A DNA stretch of 64,000 bases from Elmis aenea (Eukaryota > Arthropoda > Insecta > Coleoptera > Elmidae), in assembly GCA_947652605.1 (NCBI GenBank), contig OX393579.1:45328970-45392969 (forward strand). The letters run 5' to 3'. Position 1 is the stretch's first letter. Each line of letters begins with the position of its first letter. The position numbers and the translations under genes were made by a program. The notes beneath the pieces were generated by a model, which was given only the letters and a program-made list of their open reading frames with translations, ran no database searches and was not told where the DNA came from. This document shows, piece after piece, positions 23,591 to 36,513 of the stretch.

Positions 23591-25132
23591 ATAAACTATT
23601 GTAGCTAATTTTATTTGTTAATTGTCTTTAAAGCGATATTATTCTGTTTTTCGCCTTCATCTTAAAGGTATTCTTACTGATCAAGCCAATTTTGGAAAAT
23701 ACATCCATTTAGTGATTTAAATTAATTTATTTGTCAAAATGCTCTTTTTTCAAGACCATACTTAACAACAAATACCTTCTTCATTTACAAACAAGTAGTT
23801 TTGAAAATAATTTGATTCATTTTTTTGTATTTTAATGAGTAAACGATTTGTCTTGTAAAACACTTCTTGGAAAATTGGTTTGATTTATTGGCCGACAAAT
23901 CCTTTGACGCGTATCGAGCTAATTGGCAATGACAGCATTAACATACAAGGCTAGCAAGCTGTCTTTCGTTACAAATTGAAATTGTTCTTTTCACACCTTT
24001 AAACAACCTCGCATAATAAAATTCGAGTAGAATCGAGAAATTCTGGTACACAAACCTCTTAATAATGTTTAATTGGTTGATAAGCGTGTGAAAATTGTTT
24101 AAAAGTAAGCTAAGGTCAATTGCAACAAATGGATACATTTTCGCCTCTTTAATTAAAAGACACTTCTAATGCATTTTAAAACGCATATCTGCAACTGTAG
24201 CAATTATACTCCATCGTGATACAAATACATCAGCAAATAGTTTTTATCAAAACACAATTTAACCTTGGACGTTGTATTATTTATATTTTATGTATCATTC
24301 TAGGCTGCACAATGACAAAATTGCAGACTGTGAATTTTTACCTTGATAACAAACGCGCTCTAGAAATTAATATTGTTCCCGCATTTGCTCGCCCAGTAAT
24401 TGTGCGTTTCTGGAGCAATTCTAAGAAACTTCCCACGATCATCTACACTAAAATAATGAAATGATAATAATAATGATGATGAAGTGTGATGCTGTTCTGA
24501 GAACTTCGGAAACCTACTTTTAAATTTATAAGTCACGCGGCTCGCACTAACCGCGCTTCTATTTAATGAAAAAATGTAACAGGTTAGCAGTTGGATTGTT
24601 ATTAATCATGATATATGCCGGAAATAAAACCAAAACAGTTCAATTTTTATATTTATACTGCATTAAACAATTAAAATGCTAACATGTTGGAACCTAGACT
24701 CCAGGTCTTCACGCTAAGCTGCTAGAGAAAAGATTTAGGTACATTTAGAAGATATGTTAACTTTAATGCTGGTTAATAACATCCAACAAGATTTTAAATA
24801 TCTGCAACCATTTTTATAAGTACTGAAAAAAATATAAAACTGACTTTTTGTTCTATCGTAACGTAACCCTACAAAAAAAAAAAAATTCGAATAAAAGTTG
24901 CCTATGGTCATTTACCTACTTGCATAACTAAAAATTATTTTTAACTATACAAAGTGTTTGGTTTTTGCGCACCGCCAATTCCTTTAAATAGAACACCCAG
25001 TATATTTTACGTTTTTTGGATTGTAAATTAAATTCGCTTTCAAAAATTACCATCTAAAATTTGTACTCAGTTGAGACCCACTAAAACTTTAAGGAAACAC
25101 AATGGTCCTTACTTATACAGAAGCTGGACAGC

Positions 25133-26141
25133 CATTGGCGTAGTTATGGGGGGCTAAGACCCCCTGAGCCTACCATTAGCTTAGTTGAATGACTCAAGAA
25201 ATATTCAATAATTTGTTAATTATCAACATTAAAAGTGAAACTGTAAAAAAAACTTAATCCCGAAGAAATTCTTGCTGAATTTATTTCCACAAGAAACCGG
25301 AAGATACATTTAAACTTATAAATAAATCCAAATTTAAACTGTGCTTTTGTTAGTTACGTAAGTATCTATGATAGTTTAGGCAGCTTTATGTTTTAAATTG
25401 TTTATACATTAATGTTTTTCCTGTTTTCTTTACGTATAAACATCTTTTATTTCAAAATCATAATAATCTACTTTTTCTTGCAATTAAAATGTAGTCAGTA
25501 CCTAACTAAAAAGTAGTAGAATTGGGCTATATAAGATAGCAATAAATAAATAATAAACTAGGATACAATTAGATATTTACTGGGCATCCGTACTAGTTAT
25601 TGACTATATTTTTTGTCGCTCTTTAACCGTATGATTTTTAAACTGTATAAATTGTTTTTTAATAATTTGTAATAATAAATTACCGCCGTTTTGATGTCTG
25701 TACATTTTTTTTTGTTTAAGGTTTGGCTTTTCATTAAATTTTATAGATACTTATATTCATTTTAAGTTTTAATGCATAAAACTATGCCGCTGTAGTCAGT
25801 GGTGTAGACAGGATCGTTCCATGGTGGGGGGAGTTTATAAACTCAAAAAGGGCTGAGGACCTTTTTTATAGATCACACTACTCTCTTTTTAATTTTTTAG
25901 CAGCAGGGTGTTTAATGGTTTCATGATGGGGCAGGGTTTATAAACGGCAAAAAGAGCCGAGGGCCGTTTTTTTTAGCACAAAATTTACAGTTCCTTTGCC
26001 CTAAATCGACTTATTACGACCCTATGGGGGAAGTTTTGATCCCATATCCCCTCTGTCTACGCCACTGGCTGTAGTATAAAAAGTAAATGCTAGTCACTTG
26101 GGGCTGTAGCCCCCCTAAACCTGGAGGCCAACTACGCCATG
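25133..26141. mobile_element. hAT-like element with TGGACAGC duplication
   Basis: Perfect 8-bp duplication TGGACAGC at 25125-25132 and 26142-26149. Ends CATTGGCGTAGTT and, inverted, CATGGCGTAGTT. It has no recognisable transposase and hosts a second hAT MITE at 25797-26067. Confidence 0.8.
25797..26067. mobile_element. 271-bp hAT MITE, GCTGTAGT duplication
   Basis: Perfect 8-bp duplication GCTGTAGT at 25789-25796 and 26068-26075. Ends CAGTGGTGTAGACAGGA and, inverted, CAGTGGCGTAGACAGAG. The interior has two copies of a TTTATAAAC...AAAAAG...GGACC-type block. The same family recurs at 35741-36012. Confidence 0.9.
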
Positions 26142-26370
26142 TGGACAGCCCTGCTCTAAGCAATTGTTTTTGAGTTATTCAAGTTTTTTTGACAAATAAT
26201 GACAGGAACAGGACTCTAAAAAATATTAATATTCAACAATTTAGCAATCTAAAACGAATTCCTTTGATACTTTAGTTGACAATAGCAGTAGTTGCTGACT
26301 AGTTAAAAGTGAAAATAATACACAGGGTGTTTTTTATGCCCAACCCAATTGGTTTAACCTCTCATCTAAT

Positions 26371-28535
26371 ATAAATACATAAAAACTGTTTCTTGGCAGT
26401 TTAAAACATTTTTTGTAAGAACTAGATCTGGTTACCCCTTTGTTGCGAGCCCACATGTGTCAAGCATACGTTGTACGCCCACAAAGGGTGGTCTTGTTTA
26501 CATACCACGGTTTTAAAATTAATCGGTATAATTTGACGTCTAAAAAAAATTGGGTGTGCGCACAGGCACAAAAGGACCTCACACATCAATAACGAAAATT
26601 CCAATTCAAAAAAAATTTAAAGGGAATTTTTTTTAGCATTAAACATGCGTTAATAGAACTATTGCTTAAAAAAAATGTTTTTGTAGAACTGCGATGCTCA
26701 ACTTTATTTTATTATCTCCTACAACCGAAAAGGGTTGCACAATTAACACATTTCCTTATTTGCCATCTAATTTTTCCGAGTCCAACGTTTCGGTTAGATC
26801 ACAAAGATTCACGACAACTGCCGTTTAGGGAGTCTTATTAACAAAACCTCTATGCCACGAGTGGGCTATGAATCAAACGGAATTACCCGTATTGCAATTG
26901 TTTAATTCGTCAATTAAAACAAAATAATGTTTGGGCGCGGCAAACAATTTAAAAGCTTTATTTTACATTGCAACATACCCATTGTAAAAAACGTTGGTTA
27001 AATTCCTTCAATGATTTTTGTTTCAGTGTCTTACAGAAAGAAATATCGAAGACTGGATCAGTTTAGAAAATTCTATACATCAAAAGCCAAAAATTGCACC
27101 ACTACAAGAGAAGTTCTGCATGGCGACCTTTCATTTGGACGCAGATTTCACATCGACGCCTCATGCTTACTATTTTTTAATTCACTGTAAAATTTAAGCT
27201 AAACTTCATTTCTTGGTACACCGTTTGAAATATCAACGCTTAAAAAAAAGCATTATTTTTAGTACCTACAGTAAAAATTCTCACTATACGTTTGTTCCAA
27301 CGTACGATCCAATGTACTACCACACTATCAGGATTCTGCGCAGTATCGATATCGCGTTCCAGCACAATCTCTGATAGTTCACCGGACGGTTAGTCGGCTG
27401 TTCTAACTGTTATGCAATTATTACATGAACTAGTCAGTGTACGGCCAAAACAGTATGTGAATGAAAGCATGTTCTAGCCCTTGGATTTTTACACGCATGT
27501 GCTGTGCATAACTAACGTGAGGTCTGGTAGCTATGAATCGCCCTGCCAATCCCATTTAGTACTGGATTCTTAAGGTGTTTACCCTTGCGATGCGCACGTT
27601 TCTATGAACCCAATAGACACAAATGTCATTAACAGTTAGGCCAATCGTAAAAGCGTTCCAACAACGGCTAATACTGGGTAATACATTTATTAGTACATAG
27701 TTCACGCATGCGAATAAATCAGTTCATGTGCATTGGTTTAAAATCGTTTGTCGGAACAAAACTTTTACTCAGCTAAATTATCACGGTAGTAAAATAGCTT
27801 TAAATTATGTAAACTGAGTAATAAAGCCCTTCCTGTCAAAATTTACATTAAAATGTTTGTGACGGTTTAACATCAGCTTGAGCTGAGCATTTTTTTAGCC
27901 TTCGTACAAAGGAACTGGAAATATTAATTAATTTAAAAACCGAAGCGACCACAAAACCTATGTACGTGCTTTTAAAAATTGACATTAAAATGGTGCAAGT
28001 TATTTTAGAATATAGGTCGTTAAATGATTTTTCTGCAAATTCTTGTAACTTTCAACACGCCTGCTGAAGTCGTCACCCAAAACATCTCGTTCTAAATACG
28101 TCTTCATGTTTTCTTACACTTGAATTCTACAAACATCCACAGTTTACACATACCGATTAATAAAACGGAAAAAAATTGCAATACATCGTTTGCTCGACGA
28201 CATTCCGAACGTGACTTAGTTGCCATTACTTACATTGAACTAAATTCTGGAAAGAGTTAACGCATCGCTGTTGATGTTTTAGAAAGATAGTTCTATAAAA
28301 ATTCCTCGGTGTCATCGTTGAAGATGCATTGTTTACGGACTAGGGATTTACGATTTGGTTCGACTTTTATTTCTGGTGATTATTTGAAACGGTACTATAA
28401 AAACCATCGTGCAATTGTGGTGATGGAGTGGAATTATTTTTATTATTATAGTTGGTCATAAACATATCCGTGAAGAAATGTTGTAATTTTACCGTATTGT
28501 ACAGTTTTAATCGTAATTCTGTCATAACCTCGAGT
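26371..28535. other. Intron sequence, nothing recognised
   Basis: Mixed composition without element ends, terminal duplications or coding blocks that I could support. Confidence 0.45.
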
Positions 28536-28698
28536 CAGAGGCGTAACAAAGCATTGGCATTGGGGCTGTGCCAAGGGCAACGGTATCATTAGGGTGCAAA
28601 TTTTGTGCCCAGCCTTCATGATTCACGCTATCTAACGAAATGACGCCCATGATCAGCCACGATTTGCTAAGGGCGCCAGAAATCTGGTAACGCCTCTG
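28536..28698. mobile_element. 163-bp hAT MITE
   Basis: Ends CAGAGGCGTAACAAAG and, inverted, CAGAGGCGTTACCAGA. Flanks CCTCGAGT (28528-28535) and CCTCTAGT (28699-28706) match at 7 of 8. No coding capacity. Confidence 0.78.
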
Positions 28699-28706
28699 CC
28701 TCTAGT

Positions 28707-29726
28707 ATTTCAAAATTCAGTTTCTTGACGGTTGGCTTTGCTGCAACACCTACTTATTAACAAGAAATCAACCGACGAAGAGATAAGAATCTCGAATCCA
28801 GTCTACTAATTTTTAAAAAGATATATTTCGAAAAAAGTGAGCGATTTTTTTAACTGAACATACCGGGTGTAACTGAAATCAGGCTCACCCGCTTTTTTTT
28901 CTTTAGTTTTGAGTTTAGACTTTTCCACAGCAAAAAGCACTAAAACAGTTTTATTAGTAAAGTTTTACATCAAATTCAGCAGTCAAGGTGAACACATACA
29001 CTGATTCAATCACATATTAATTTACGTGATTAAATAAACAGCAGCGTTGCATATTGAAAACGAGTCAACCTTACAAAAAACAACGCCACATTTTTCAAAT
29101 GTATGCTTTTTTTGTACAAACAACCACGAATCGAGTTCGTGAAATAAGTAATTTTGTAATCGAATTGGTGTACTATATATGGAAGTGTTTTCTTTTCGTT
29201 GTTAACAAACACAGCCTTATTCGGCTATAACTTTTACTGACCTAAATAAAAAGCCCGACATGCTAAACATTCTCAACCGCTTAATAAGATGAAAACGCCA
29301 CTTAATGCCATATATCTCCATTTACAGCGCCAGTTATTAATCAAAGAACTGATAAACATTTCGCGACAAGTATTACAACCGCGTCTACTCAACAGTTTGG
29401 TTTTTGCAGCAACGATAGAACGTCCTACATTTAATTCCTAAGTTAACGCAAGAAATGCGAAACGAATGCCGGTAAGTAGGTAAAAGATTCCAGCAAATTT
29501 GCTGAGAAAGTTGAAAGCAAATACTTGGTAACAATGGTGTAGTGTTTCAGCTGTTTATTTTATACTTCAACGGAGAGGATAGAAAAACATGGCACGCATT
29601 TTTAAGCGAACTAGATTTCAAGGTTCGAAAAAATCTTTTCCCGATACAAAAATGTAATAAAATTCCCAATACATTTTCTTTTTAAGACGTACTAAGACGC
29701 ACTAAGAAATTTTCCACGTCGGTTTA
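28707..29726. other. Intron sequence, nothing firm
   Basis: TACCGGGTGTAACTGAAATC near 28861 may be a worn IS630-like end. Otherwise nothing recognised. Confidence 0.4.
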
Positions 29727-29954
29727 TATAAGGTGTCCCAGCCAAAACTAATTATTCGAAAGCTTTATTATTGATTAAAATTTTTAAAAAAAGTTTCGAA
29801 TAAAGGTCTCCACAGACCGACGCGATGGCGGTGGCGGTCAGATGTAACCTTAGGAAACAAGTGGGACGCACGCACTCACTCACTCACTAAGGTTAAATCT
29901 GACCGCCACCGCCACCGCGTCGAGACCTTTAAAGTTGTTTGCGGTCCTTTACTA
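29727..29954. mobile_element. IS630-like end fragment (family B) with insertion
   Basis: AGGTGTCCCAGCCAAAACTA...ATTATTCGAAAGC matches the 39140 end, and TTCGAATAAA / AGTTGTTTGCGG on either side of the 123-bp insertion matches GAATAAAAGTTGTTTGTGG at 53204. Confidence 0.6.
29805..29927. mobile_element. 123-bp GC-rich palindromic insertion
   Basis: 35-bp arms (29819-29853 and 29887-29921) built on GACGCGRTGGCGGTGGCGGT and its inverse, with CACTCACTCACTCACT in the loop, and GGTCTC/GAGACC at the outer ends. It interrupts GAATAAA|AGTTG of a family B arm, whose empty form occurs at 53204. Flanking TAAA on both sides suggests a 3-4 bp duplication. Family unknown. Confidence 0.7.
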
Positions 29955-30960
29955 TACAGGGTGTCCCAAATTAGATTTCAAGCATGGGGATTTAGGTTTG
30001 CTTTAATTAGATGAATTATTCTCAAGTGTAAGAAGAGCCACAGTCAATTTTTAAAAGTACAAAATTCCTCGTAGTTCAGATGTTTTAGCAAAAAATATGA
30101 AAATGTCGAATTTTTTTATTCTCTCATAACTTTTTTGTCTTAATCATAAAATCTATTTTATTTGTACCTTCAAGAGGCACTTTTTAATGGAGAAGGTACC
30201 TGTTACTTTAGATTCTTTTTAACACCTACCATTTTCGAGATATTACCCCTAATTTCATTCTTTCTTATGGGCCGCGAAGTTGGCTAAGGATTAGTTACAT
30301 TCGCTCAGCTTCTGCACAGTTTTTATGGTACATAATATAGCATCTCAACATGTCAAATTTTTAGCTATTTTTAAATGTAGCCATCATTATAACAATTTCT
30401 ACAAAGACTATTGAATTACACAACAATTATATAAAATTCTAATAAATGATAGCCAGACAAATGGTAACTGTCATTTTACTTTTAATTAGTTGTTTTTTGT
30501 TTTTATTTTCATAGATAGCTTGATAAGTGATGGGTAAAATACGATTTTTCTTCATTTTGTGACTTATTTATAAAAATAGATACAGCAAGCAATATCTCAT
30601 TTAAGACAAATAAAGCACATTTAACTTAACTATTTCATAGCCAACTTCGCGGCCCATAAGAAAAAATGAAATTAGGGGTAATATATCGAAAATGGTAGGT
30701 GTTTAAAAAATCTCAAACAACAGTTACCTTCTACATCCAAAAGTACTTTTAGAAGGTACGAATGAGATTGATTTAATGAAGACAAAAAAGTGAGAGAAAA
30801 AAGAAATTCGACATTTTCATATTTTTTGCTAAAACATCTGAACTACGAGGAATTTTGTACTTTTAAAAATTGATTGTGGCTCTTCTCACTTGGGTATAAT
30901 TCATCGCATTTAATAAAGCCTATATCTCTTATAATAAGCGAGATCCCCATGCTGGAAAAA
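29955..30960. mobile_element. Palindromic IS630-like element, ~330-bp arms
   Basis: Starts TACAGGGTGTCCCAAATTAG. Left arm to about 30300 is matched inverted from about 30640: for example AACTTCGCGGCCCATAAG (30642) against CTTATGGGCCGCGAAGTTGG (30265). The right tip, which should end in ACCCTGTA, is replaced after CCCCATGCTGG. Confidence 0.8.
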
Positions 30961-32164
30961 TAATCTGGTGATATCTTTATAGAGGACAATATATTTCGTA
31001 CAGCTGTACACTAGTCTATCTGACGTCATGCAGTATGCCTAACTGGCATACATTCATTTGCATTAAATTTATTCGTTGATTTTCTATTATTGTGTAGGTA
31101 CGTGAATGTGGACTCAAAATACACCCAACACGTCTTTGCAAGTTTTCTGAGACGAAAATTGTTATTCAAAACCTTTCTTTTCAGTGATAACACTGAATTT
31201 ATTAACGAAGCGAAATAAATAGATAAAGAAACAGAAAGTTCTTTAATTGGAAATACAATTAATTTTTGATACACGGAACATCAATTATTGTAATTATTGT
31301 CTCAACAATTTATTGGATTGGAACCCAATCTAAAAAGCTTCTTTTAAGCATACGATTAGTCGTATTTTTTTGTTGAGAACGACTCGGAGAGTATTTCAGT
31401 TATGCTACATCGGTTGAAATTTATATTTAGAAGCGTTTTACCTGAAGATATAAATACTTAACGAAAGCAACTCACGATTAAAGACGGAAACCTGTTGCTT
31501 GTGTTAGTATTGTACGCTCAGACTTCGCACTATCGCGTATAAATTGATTTTAAAAGGTTTTAGATTTAAAAATAACACTCAGCCTTATATCAATCAAGAA
31601 TTTTCAGCTCATATCGCCTGCCATTTCGTAACGAATCGTTTCTGATAGACGATATCGCATGTTATGCAAATATAATTACTGCTTTCAAAGCAGCTGCTAC
31701 GTTTTGAATTTAACTTAGACACAACAAAAGCACAATAATTCATAATTTAACAAGTTATTAAAGCGATTTTATATAGTGCCTTACGGGAAAGTCAGTGACC
31801 GCACTGGGACGGTTAGACGTGATGGCGATAAAAGCCGGAGGCACCGGTGAATTGGTGACTCAAGCGTCAAAATTTCATGCTGTCTGAACACGAATACGCT
31901 TGTCTTTAAGTTACAAATTCTTTGATCTAGATTCATTACGAGCTGTGTTCTTGTTTGTACACACATGTATTCATTGTTTTAAAGAAACATACATCAAAAC
32001 TGTTACATATTAGGACTTACAACGTAGTTTTTCAACTACGGTTTCGAATAACCAGTGATCAATCAGTAAGATTTGTAAAGTGTATAATTAAAATAGTTGG
32101 GAATTGACTGTTATGATAATTTATAAACGAACCATGGGCGTCTCCAATGGGTAATTAACTGTGA
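30961..32164. other. Intron sequence, nothing recognised
   Basis: Short open frames near 31030-31270 and 31780-31970 on the minus strand match nothing. Confidence 0.45.
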
Positions 32165-32310
32165 AAGAATGCAGGATGTTTCATATTTATACAAACAAAC
32201 TTCAGGAGGTGATTGTTAGGCTTAAATAAGGGGGATAATGTGATCCGAAAGATGTACAAGTATTTTGTAAGACGCTTAAAGGTCCACTGTACCTAATAAA
32301 AATCTTAAAA
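32165..32310 (+). mobile_element. Family E left-end fragment
   Basis: TGCAGGATGTTTCATATTTA and TTCAGGAGGTGATT resemble the outer end at 15554, then similarity fades. No right end seen. Confidence 0.45.
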
Positions 32311-32324
32311 TCTGATAACTATCA

Positions 32325-32460
32325 GAGCACGGCGGAGAGAGATCCGGAAAGGCTGGGAATCAGAGACTGGAGACGGGAAGCGAGTGATAGAAAGGCATGG
32401 AGGAGGAATTCTACAGAAACCATGGGTCAACAAGGCCCGAAGAACTGATGTATTGTTTGT
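32325..32460 (+). pseudogene. LINE 3' tail fragment
   Basis: Reads ERLGIRDWRREASDRKAWRR followed by NSTETMGQQGPKN and a stop, the usual end of an insect non-LTR ORF2. Only about 45 residues remain. Confidence 0.5.
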
Positions 32461-32699
32461 TATCAGAACACATCTTAAAATGAAAAAAAAAAAAACGATG
32501 CGCTGAAACTTTGTTCAAGGCTCCTTATATCATATTTTATCCAATTTCTTCTTCTTCTTCTTCACAATCGGTTCCTCTTGTACCTTTCGGTGTCGAGGTA
32601 TGCTTTTCTATTTCTGTATACAGTTTCTCCACTCCTGCCTATCGTTATCCAATTTCAATATAACTTAAAATGAATGTAAGGAAACCCAAAACTTTATTA

Positions 32700-33285
32700 T
32701 CCATTTTTAAAACCCAGAGCAGCAAGGAGAAAGATTAAAAGCACTACAAATACCTAGCAGCCTGGTTTTAACGGAAGAATGTGACCAATCCAAAGAAACA
32801 AGCGCCAGAATAGAAACTGCCCGAATAAGTGTTTGTTAAATGAAGAAGATATTTGGCAATCGGAATATCTTGTTACACCTAAGAGTAAGAACACTTAGTG
32901 GAGAGCTGGACCAAAAAAAGGGATGGTTAAAAACTGGAGCATTTAAAATAAGATGTTACATAAGGATACTGAAAAATTCATCGATTGAAGGGACGAAGGA
33001 CTTATTATAACTGAAAAAGAATGCGAAATGATGAAGCAAATTTACGTGAAAAGCTGGAATATTTCGGGCATGTCGTGAGAGGAGAAAAATATGAGCTAAT
33101 TAGAGTGATCATGCTAGGAAAAATAAAAAACAAAGGAAGTGTTGGAAGAAGAAGATTGCCCCAGTCGAGAAACTTGGAATAATCGTTTAGCTGTAGATCT
33201 CTTAGAGCTGCTGCGATAAAAATTAGAATAGCTATGATGATAGCCAACCTTTGATAAGAGTAGAAAAAGAAGAAGCACATCTATT
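32700..33285 (+). pseudogene. LINE ORF2 C-terminal fragment
   Basis: Frames give YLAAWF, EECDQSKETSARIETARIS, KMKKIFGNRNILLHLRVRTL, then, after shifts, LEYFGHVVRGEKYELI and RSLRAAAIKIRIAMMIANL. This order (WLxxxxxxxKEIxxRIExAR, FxxLR, LxYxGHVMRG, IAxMIANL) is that of a common insect LINE. Many stops and frameshifts. Confidence 0.65.
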
Positions 33286-33712
33286 ACTTAAGCTAGACAT
33301 TTTGATAACCTAAATGGTAAACATCTTGTGCTAAAGTTAAATTAAAATCGGATTTAAAAAAAATGATGAGCTTCGCAAAAACACTTTGGACACATGATTT
33401 TTTTGTGGATGCTGCAAAGAACATTCAAGATCATTTACCCACTAGTGGTCTGTTAGGGTTATTTCTTAAAACACAAAATAATGGAGGTGTTTATGATCAT
33501 TGGGACACTGTATCATGTTTGTATTCGTGTATTTTTTTAAGTTACTCTAAAAACTAAATTTGTAACTCGGACCAAAAATTGTTCATGTCTTTAATTTCTT
33601 TATAATTAACTGTAGAACACTAATAGACTATACTTTATATAACGATTTCAAAATGCATTTCATCAAAGATAGTAGTCTCCTAAATATTTCAGTCAAGAAA
33701 TCGGTTTCTTTA

Positions 33713-34890
33713 TAAAGTAATCCCGCCTTTTACGCGGTGTCCATATACGCGAATTCACGTTAGTGCGTTCAAAACATTTTAAAATTCAAAACAATCTACT
33801 GATTTTCAACCTGTGTCCTCCAGGTGTGCCGCGAAAAATAAATCATTAATAATAAACATATTTTGAAAAGACGTTGTGTTTGAGATTCAAGTTTACACGG
33901 TGAGATATCGTTTATTTTAATAGCCAGAGTTTAGGTTTTACTTTGGCAATTGTTTAATTCGGTGTTCACTGATAACTCAAAAAGACGAAATATCTTAAAC
34001 GGTATCTAAGAAAATTAGGAAAAACCGGAAAAATACGAAATAGTGGTTCAAATCAATTTTACAAATTTGATTATGTATAGCAAGAATTGCGCCCATAAAA
34101 AAAAGAAAGTTGGTTGCCATAAAACAAAAACGAATCGAAAAATTAGTGATTACCATCTGATTCGGATTAAAAAATTGCTTCGCCAATGTTTTTACACATT
34201 TTAAATATTTTATATTTCAAATGAGTTAAACCCGATTTTCAAAAATCTTTTTTTCTTAAGTTTCTCGAATCCCTTTGATATATTTTCGATTTATCATCAG
34301 ATTATTAATGAGCACCGAATTTAGCAGCTTTGCCAAGTTGAACCTCATATTCTAGCTATTATAATAAGCGAGATCCCCATGCTCAAACTCGAATTTCAAA
34401 CACCCTGTATACATATAGTGTGTCGTAAAATTTTAGCGTTGTTAAAAGTGTTTAACGAATAATGACATATTTTTTTCAAAACACTGACTTAACAATTTAT
34501 GCATTTAACTTTTGAAGATGTTTTACTAGGTATTTGGATTTAGTTAATTTTTATTTATATGCAATTAGAGTGAAGGATTACGTAGGGTCATAAAGATGAA
34601 TACTGATGTTATTAGAATGTTTACAGTTAATGTGCACCGATTTTCTTAAGTCGAGTAACTTGTATCTTTATGAAAATAAATGATAGTTACCTACATCAAA
34701 AAGTGTGTTTTTGCAGTAAGTTCTAGGACGTATATTCAAAACAAAACTTTAGTTTAAACTTTTGTAGCCCTGCAAGAAAAAAATAGTTGAAAGTATGAAA
34801 ACATGCTTTCCATGGCTCCACTTACGCGATTTTCATTTACGCGCTGTTTTTGTGGAACCAATTACTCGAGTAAATGGAGGGATTACTGTA
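33713..34890. mobile_element. pogo-like non-autonomous element (tentative)
   Basis: Right end, inverted, reads TACAGTAATCCCTCCATTTA; the left end is TAAAGTAATCCCGCCTTTTA. Both subterminal parts carry repeated TACGCG words (33732-33752; 34825-34842). TA at the tips and CAGTAATCC resemble pogo/Tigger ends (family knowledge). It hosts an IS630-like fragment at 33960-34412. No transposase seen. Confidence 0.5.
33960..34412. mobile_element. Truncated IS630-like copy (family C)
   Basis: Matches the right arm of 60765-63350: GAATTGCGCCCATAAAAAAA, CGGATTAAAAAATTGCTTCG, TATAATAAGCGAGATCCCCA, ending AAACACCCTGTA. A short inverted piece at 33975-34040 (TAGGAAAAACCGGAAAA) is what is left of the other arm. 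Confidence 0.75.
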
Positions 34891-35740
34891 CTTAAGTGCC
34901 ACGAATATGTCTTTGCTAAGGTCGTACAGTGATGAAAACTTGTCCAGTCAATTCCTTTAAATAACAATATTATTTATCGTATATTTAAACAACTAAAGCA
35001 CTTGCCCACATTTTTTTTATTGCTTTTGGTTGCGTATTAGACTTACCAGGTAATTATTTTATTTTTATTTTCACCTATATCATAAAATAGAATTTTACTA
35101 CACGCGTTTTTCAGTTTTCCCTCGTTAAACTTTCAACAAGAATACCAGAATAATCGGAGCTCATATTTGGCCTTACTGAAAAGACGATGTGAAATAAAGC
35201 TAAGCACACGCTCCACATAACAAAACACATTTTAAACTTGCAGCCTACTTTAAAAAACAAAATAAACGTTCTCTTTTGTTATTAAAAATACATCATCTTT
35301 ATTTATCCATCAAGAACCAGTCCGAAGCAATTAACATTTGTGCACACATAAATAAATATGTCCTCTATCGGTGCGTTGCAGTTCCAAGATTTTAAACGGA
35401 CATAAAATTATATTAGGCGTAGAGTTCGAAGGAAACGTTATTATGAAATTTTTCCGACCAATTAAAGCAGCAAATTGCCTCCGCCGATTTCAATTTAAAG
35501 TATAATTATCGGCTTAATTAGCTTTCGTTCGGCAGGTATGTATATCGATATCAAGTTCAAAAACTTGATAATATAACCAGTTCGCAGTAAGTAGCCGCTA
35601 CTAATTATTTATAAGAATATAAGTGGAATTTACTTATTAAATGTAGAGCTTTGATATGGCTGTAATGGGCTCAAGACTGGCGTCTTACAGTGCCCAACAT
35701 AATATGTGCGCGGTAAATGAATTTCTATATTACACGTGCA

Positions 35741-36012
35741 CAGTAGCGTAGGCAGGATGCGTCCATGGGGGGGAGGGGTTAATAAACGCAAAATGAGCGG
35801 AGAACCTTTTTTTTAGGTCATAACTCTTTTTGGAAGTTTTTTAGCGGCAGGATGTTTAATGGTTTCATCATGGGGGGGGGGGTTTATAAACGGCAAAAAA
35901 AAAGAACCAAGGACCTTTTTTAACAAAATTTACAGTTCTCCGGCCCTATATTGACTTATTGCAAACCTATGGGGGAGAGTTCTGACCCCCCTAACACCCC
36001 CCTGCCTACACA
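35741..36012. mobile_element. hAT MITE, second copy of the 25797 family
   Basis: CAGTAGCGTAGGCAGGATGC, TTTAATGGTTTCATCATGGG, TTTATAAACGGCAAAAAAAA and CCCCCCTGCCTACA follow the order of 25797-26067. The 3' tip has decayed (CCTACACAAC in place of CCTACGCCACTG), so the target duplication is not clear. Confidence 0.75.
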
Positions 36013-36161
36013 ACAACCATAACGTTCATAAAACAAAATAACACAATTTTATTTAAATGCTCACTTGGAAAATATCCTCCAAAGAAATAAAACATTAAGA
36101 TTATTATTACTTTCGCTATCCGTAGTGCGAAGTAAGTATTGTGATTTTCGTGTGTGTTAAG

Positions 36162-36505
36162 CAGTGGTGAGCTATAAAATTTTGAACAAAGGGCTCGCTC
36201 ATAGTTAAATAAAAACAAAAAAATAATGTTAATTATATGTTGGAAAAAAATGTCATTTTAAATTCAAACGTAAATAATCGAGTGATTGTACATAATTCAA
36301 AAAATTTTAAGTTATTCTAAATTTAATCGTCATTGCTTTATAGGCATGACTTCGTCGCTTTACAAATGTATGTAATGAAAATGATTTTAAGATACATTTT
36401 TTCTTAAGAAAATGGTTAACAAGAAGAACAAGGGGCTCGCAAATTAAGGAATAATTTTACAAAGGGCTCTCGCGAGCCTCCGCGAGCCCCCTACAGCTCC
36501 CCACT
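36162..36505. mobile_element. 344-bp hAT MITE (degraded)
   Basis: Ends CAGTGGTGAGCTATAAAA and, inverted, CAGTGGGGAGCTGTAGGG. GGGCTCGC words lie near both ends. Flanks GTGTTAAG and GTGTTGGC share only the first five bases, so the 8-bp duplication has eroded or one end is imprecise. Confidence 0.6.
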
Positions 36506-36513
36506 GGTGTTGG

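Larger units (their letters stand above)
24850..26370. mobile_element. Degraded IS630-like copy (family B), split by hAT
   Basis: Flanks of the hAT at 25133-26141 match the arm of 53134-55342: TTCGAATAAAAGTTG (24886), ATAGAACACCCAGTATATTT (near 25000), AACGAATTCCTTTGATAC (26252), ACACAGGGTGTTTTTTATGC (26320). Left end not resolved. Confidence 0.65.

Noticed and set aside
24216..24464. 82-codon open frame
   Set aside because: No recognisable domain, splice sites or repeat link; probably chance in AT-rich DNA.
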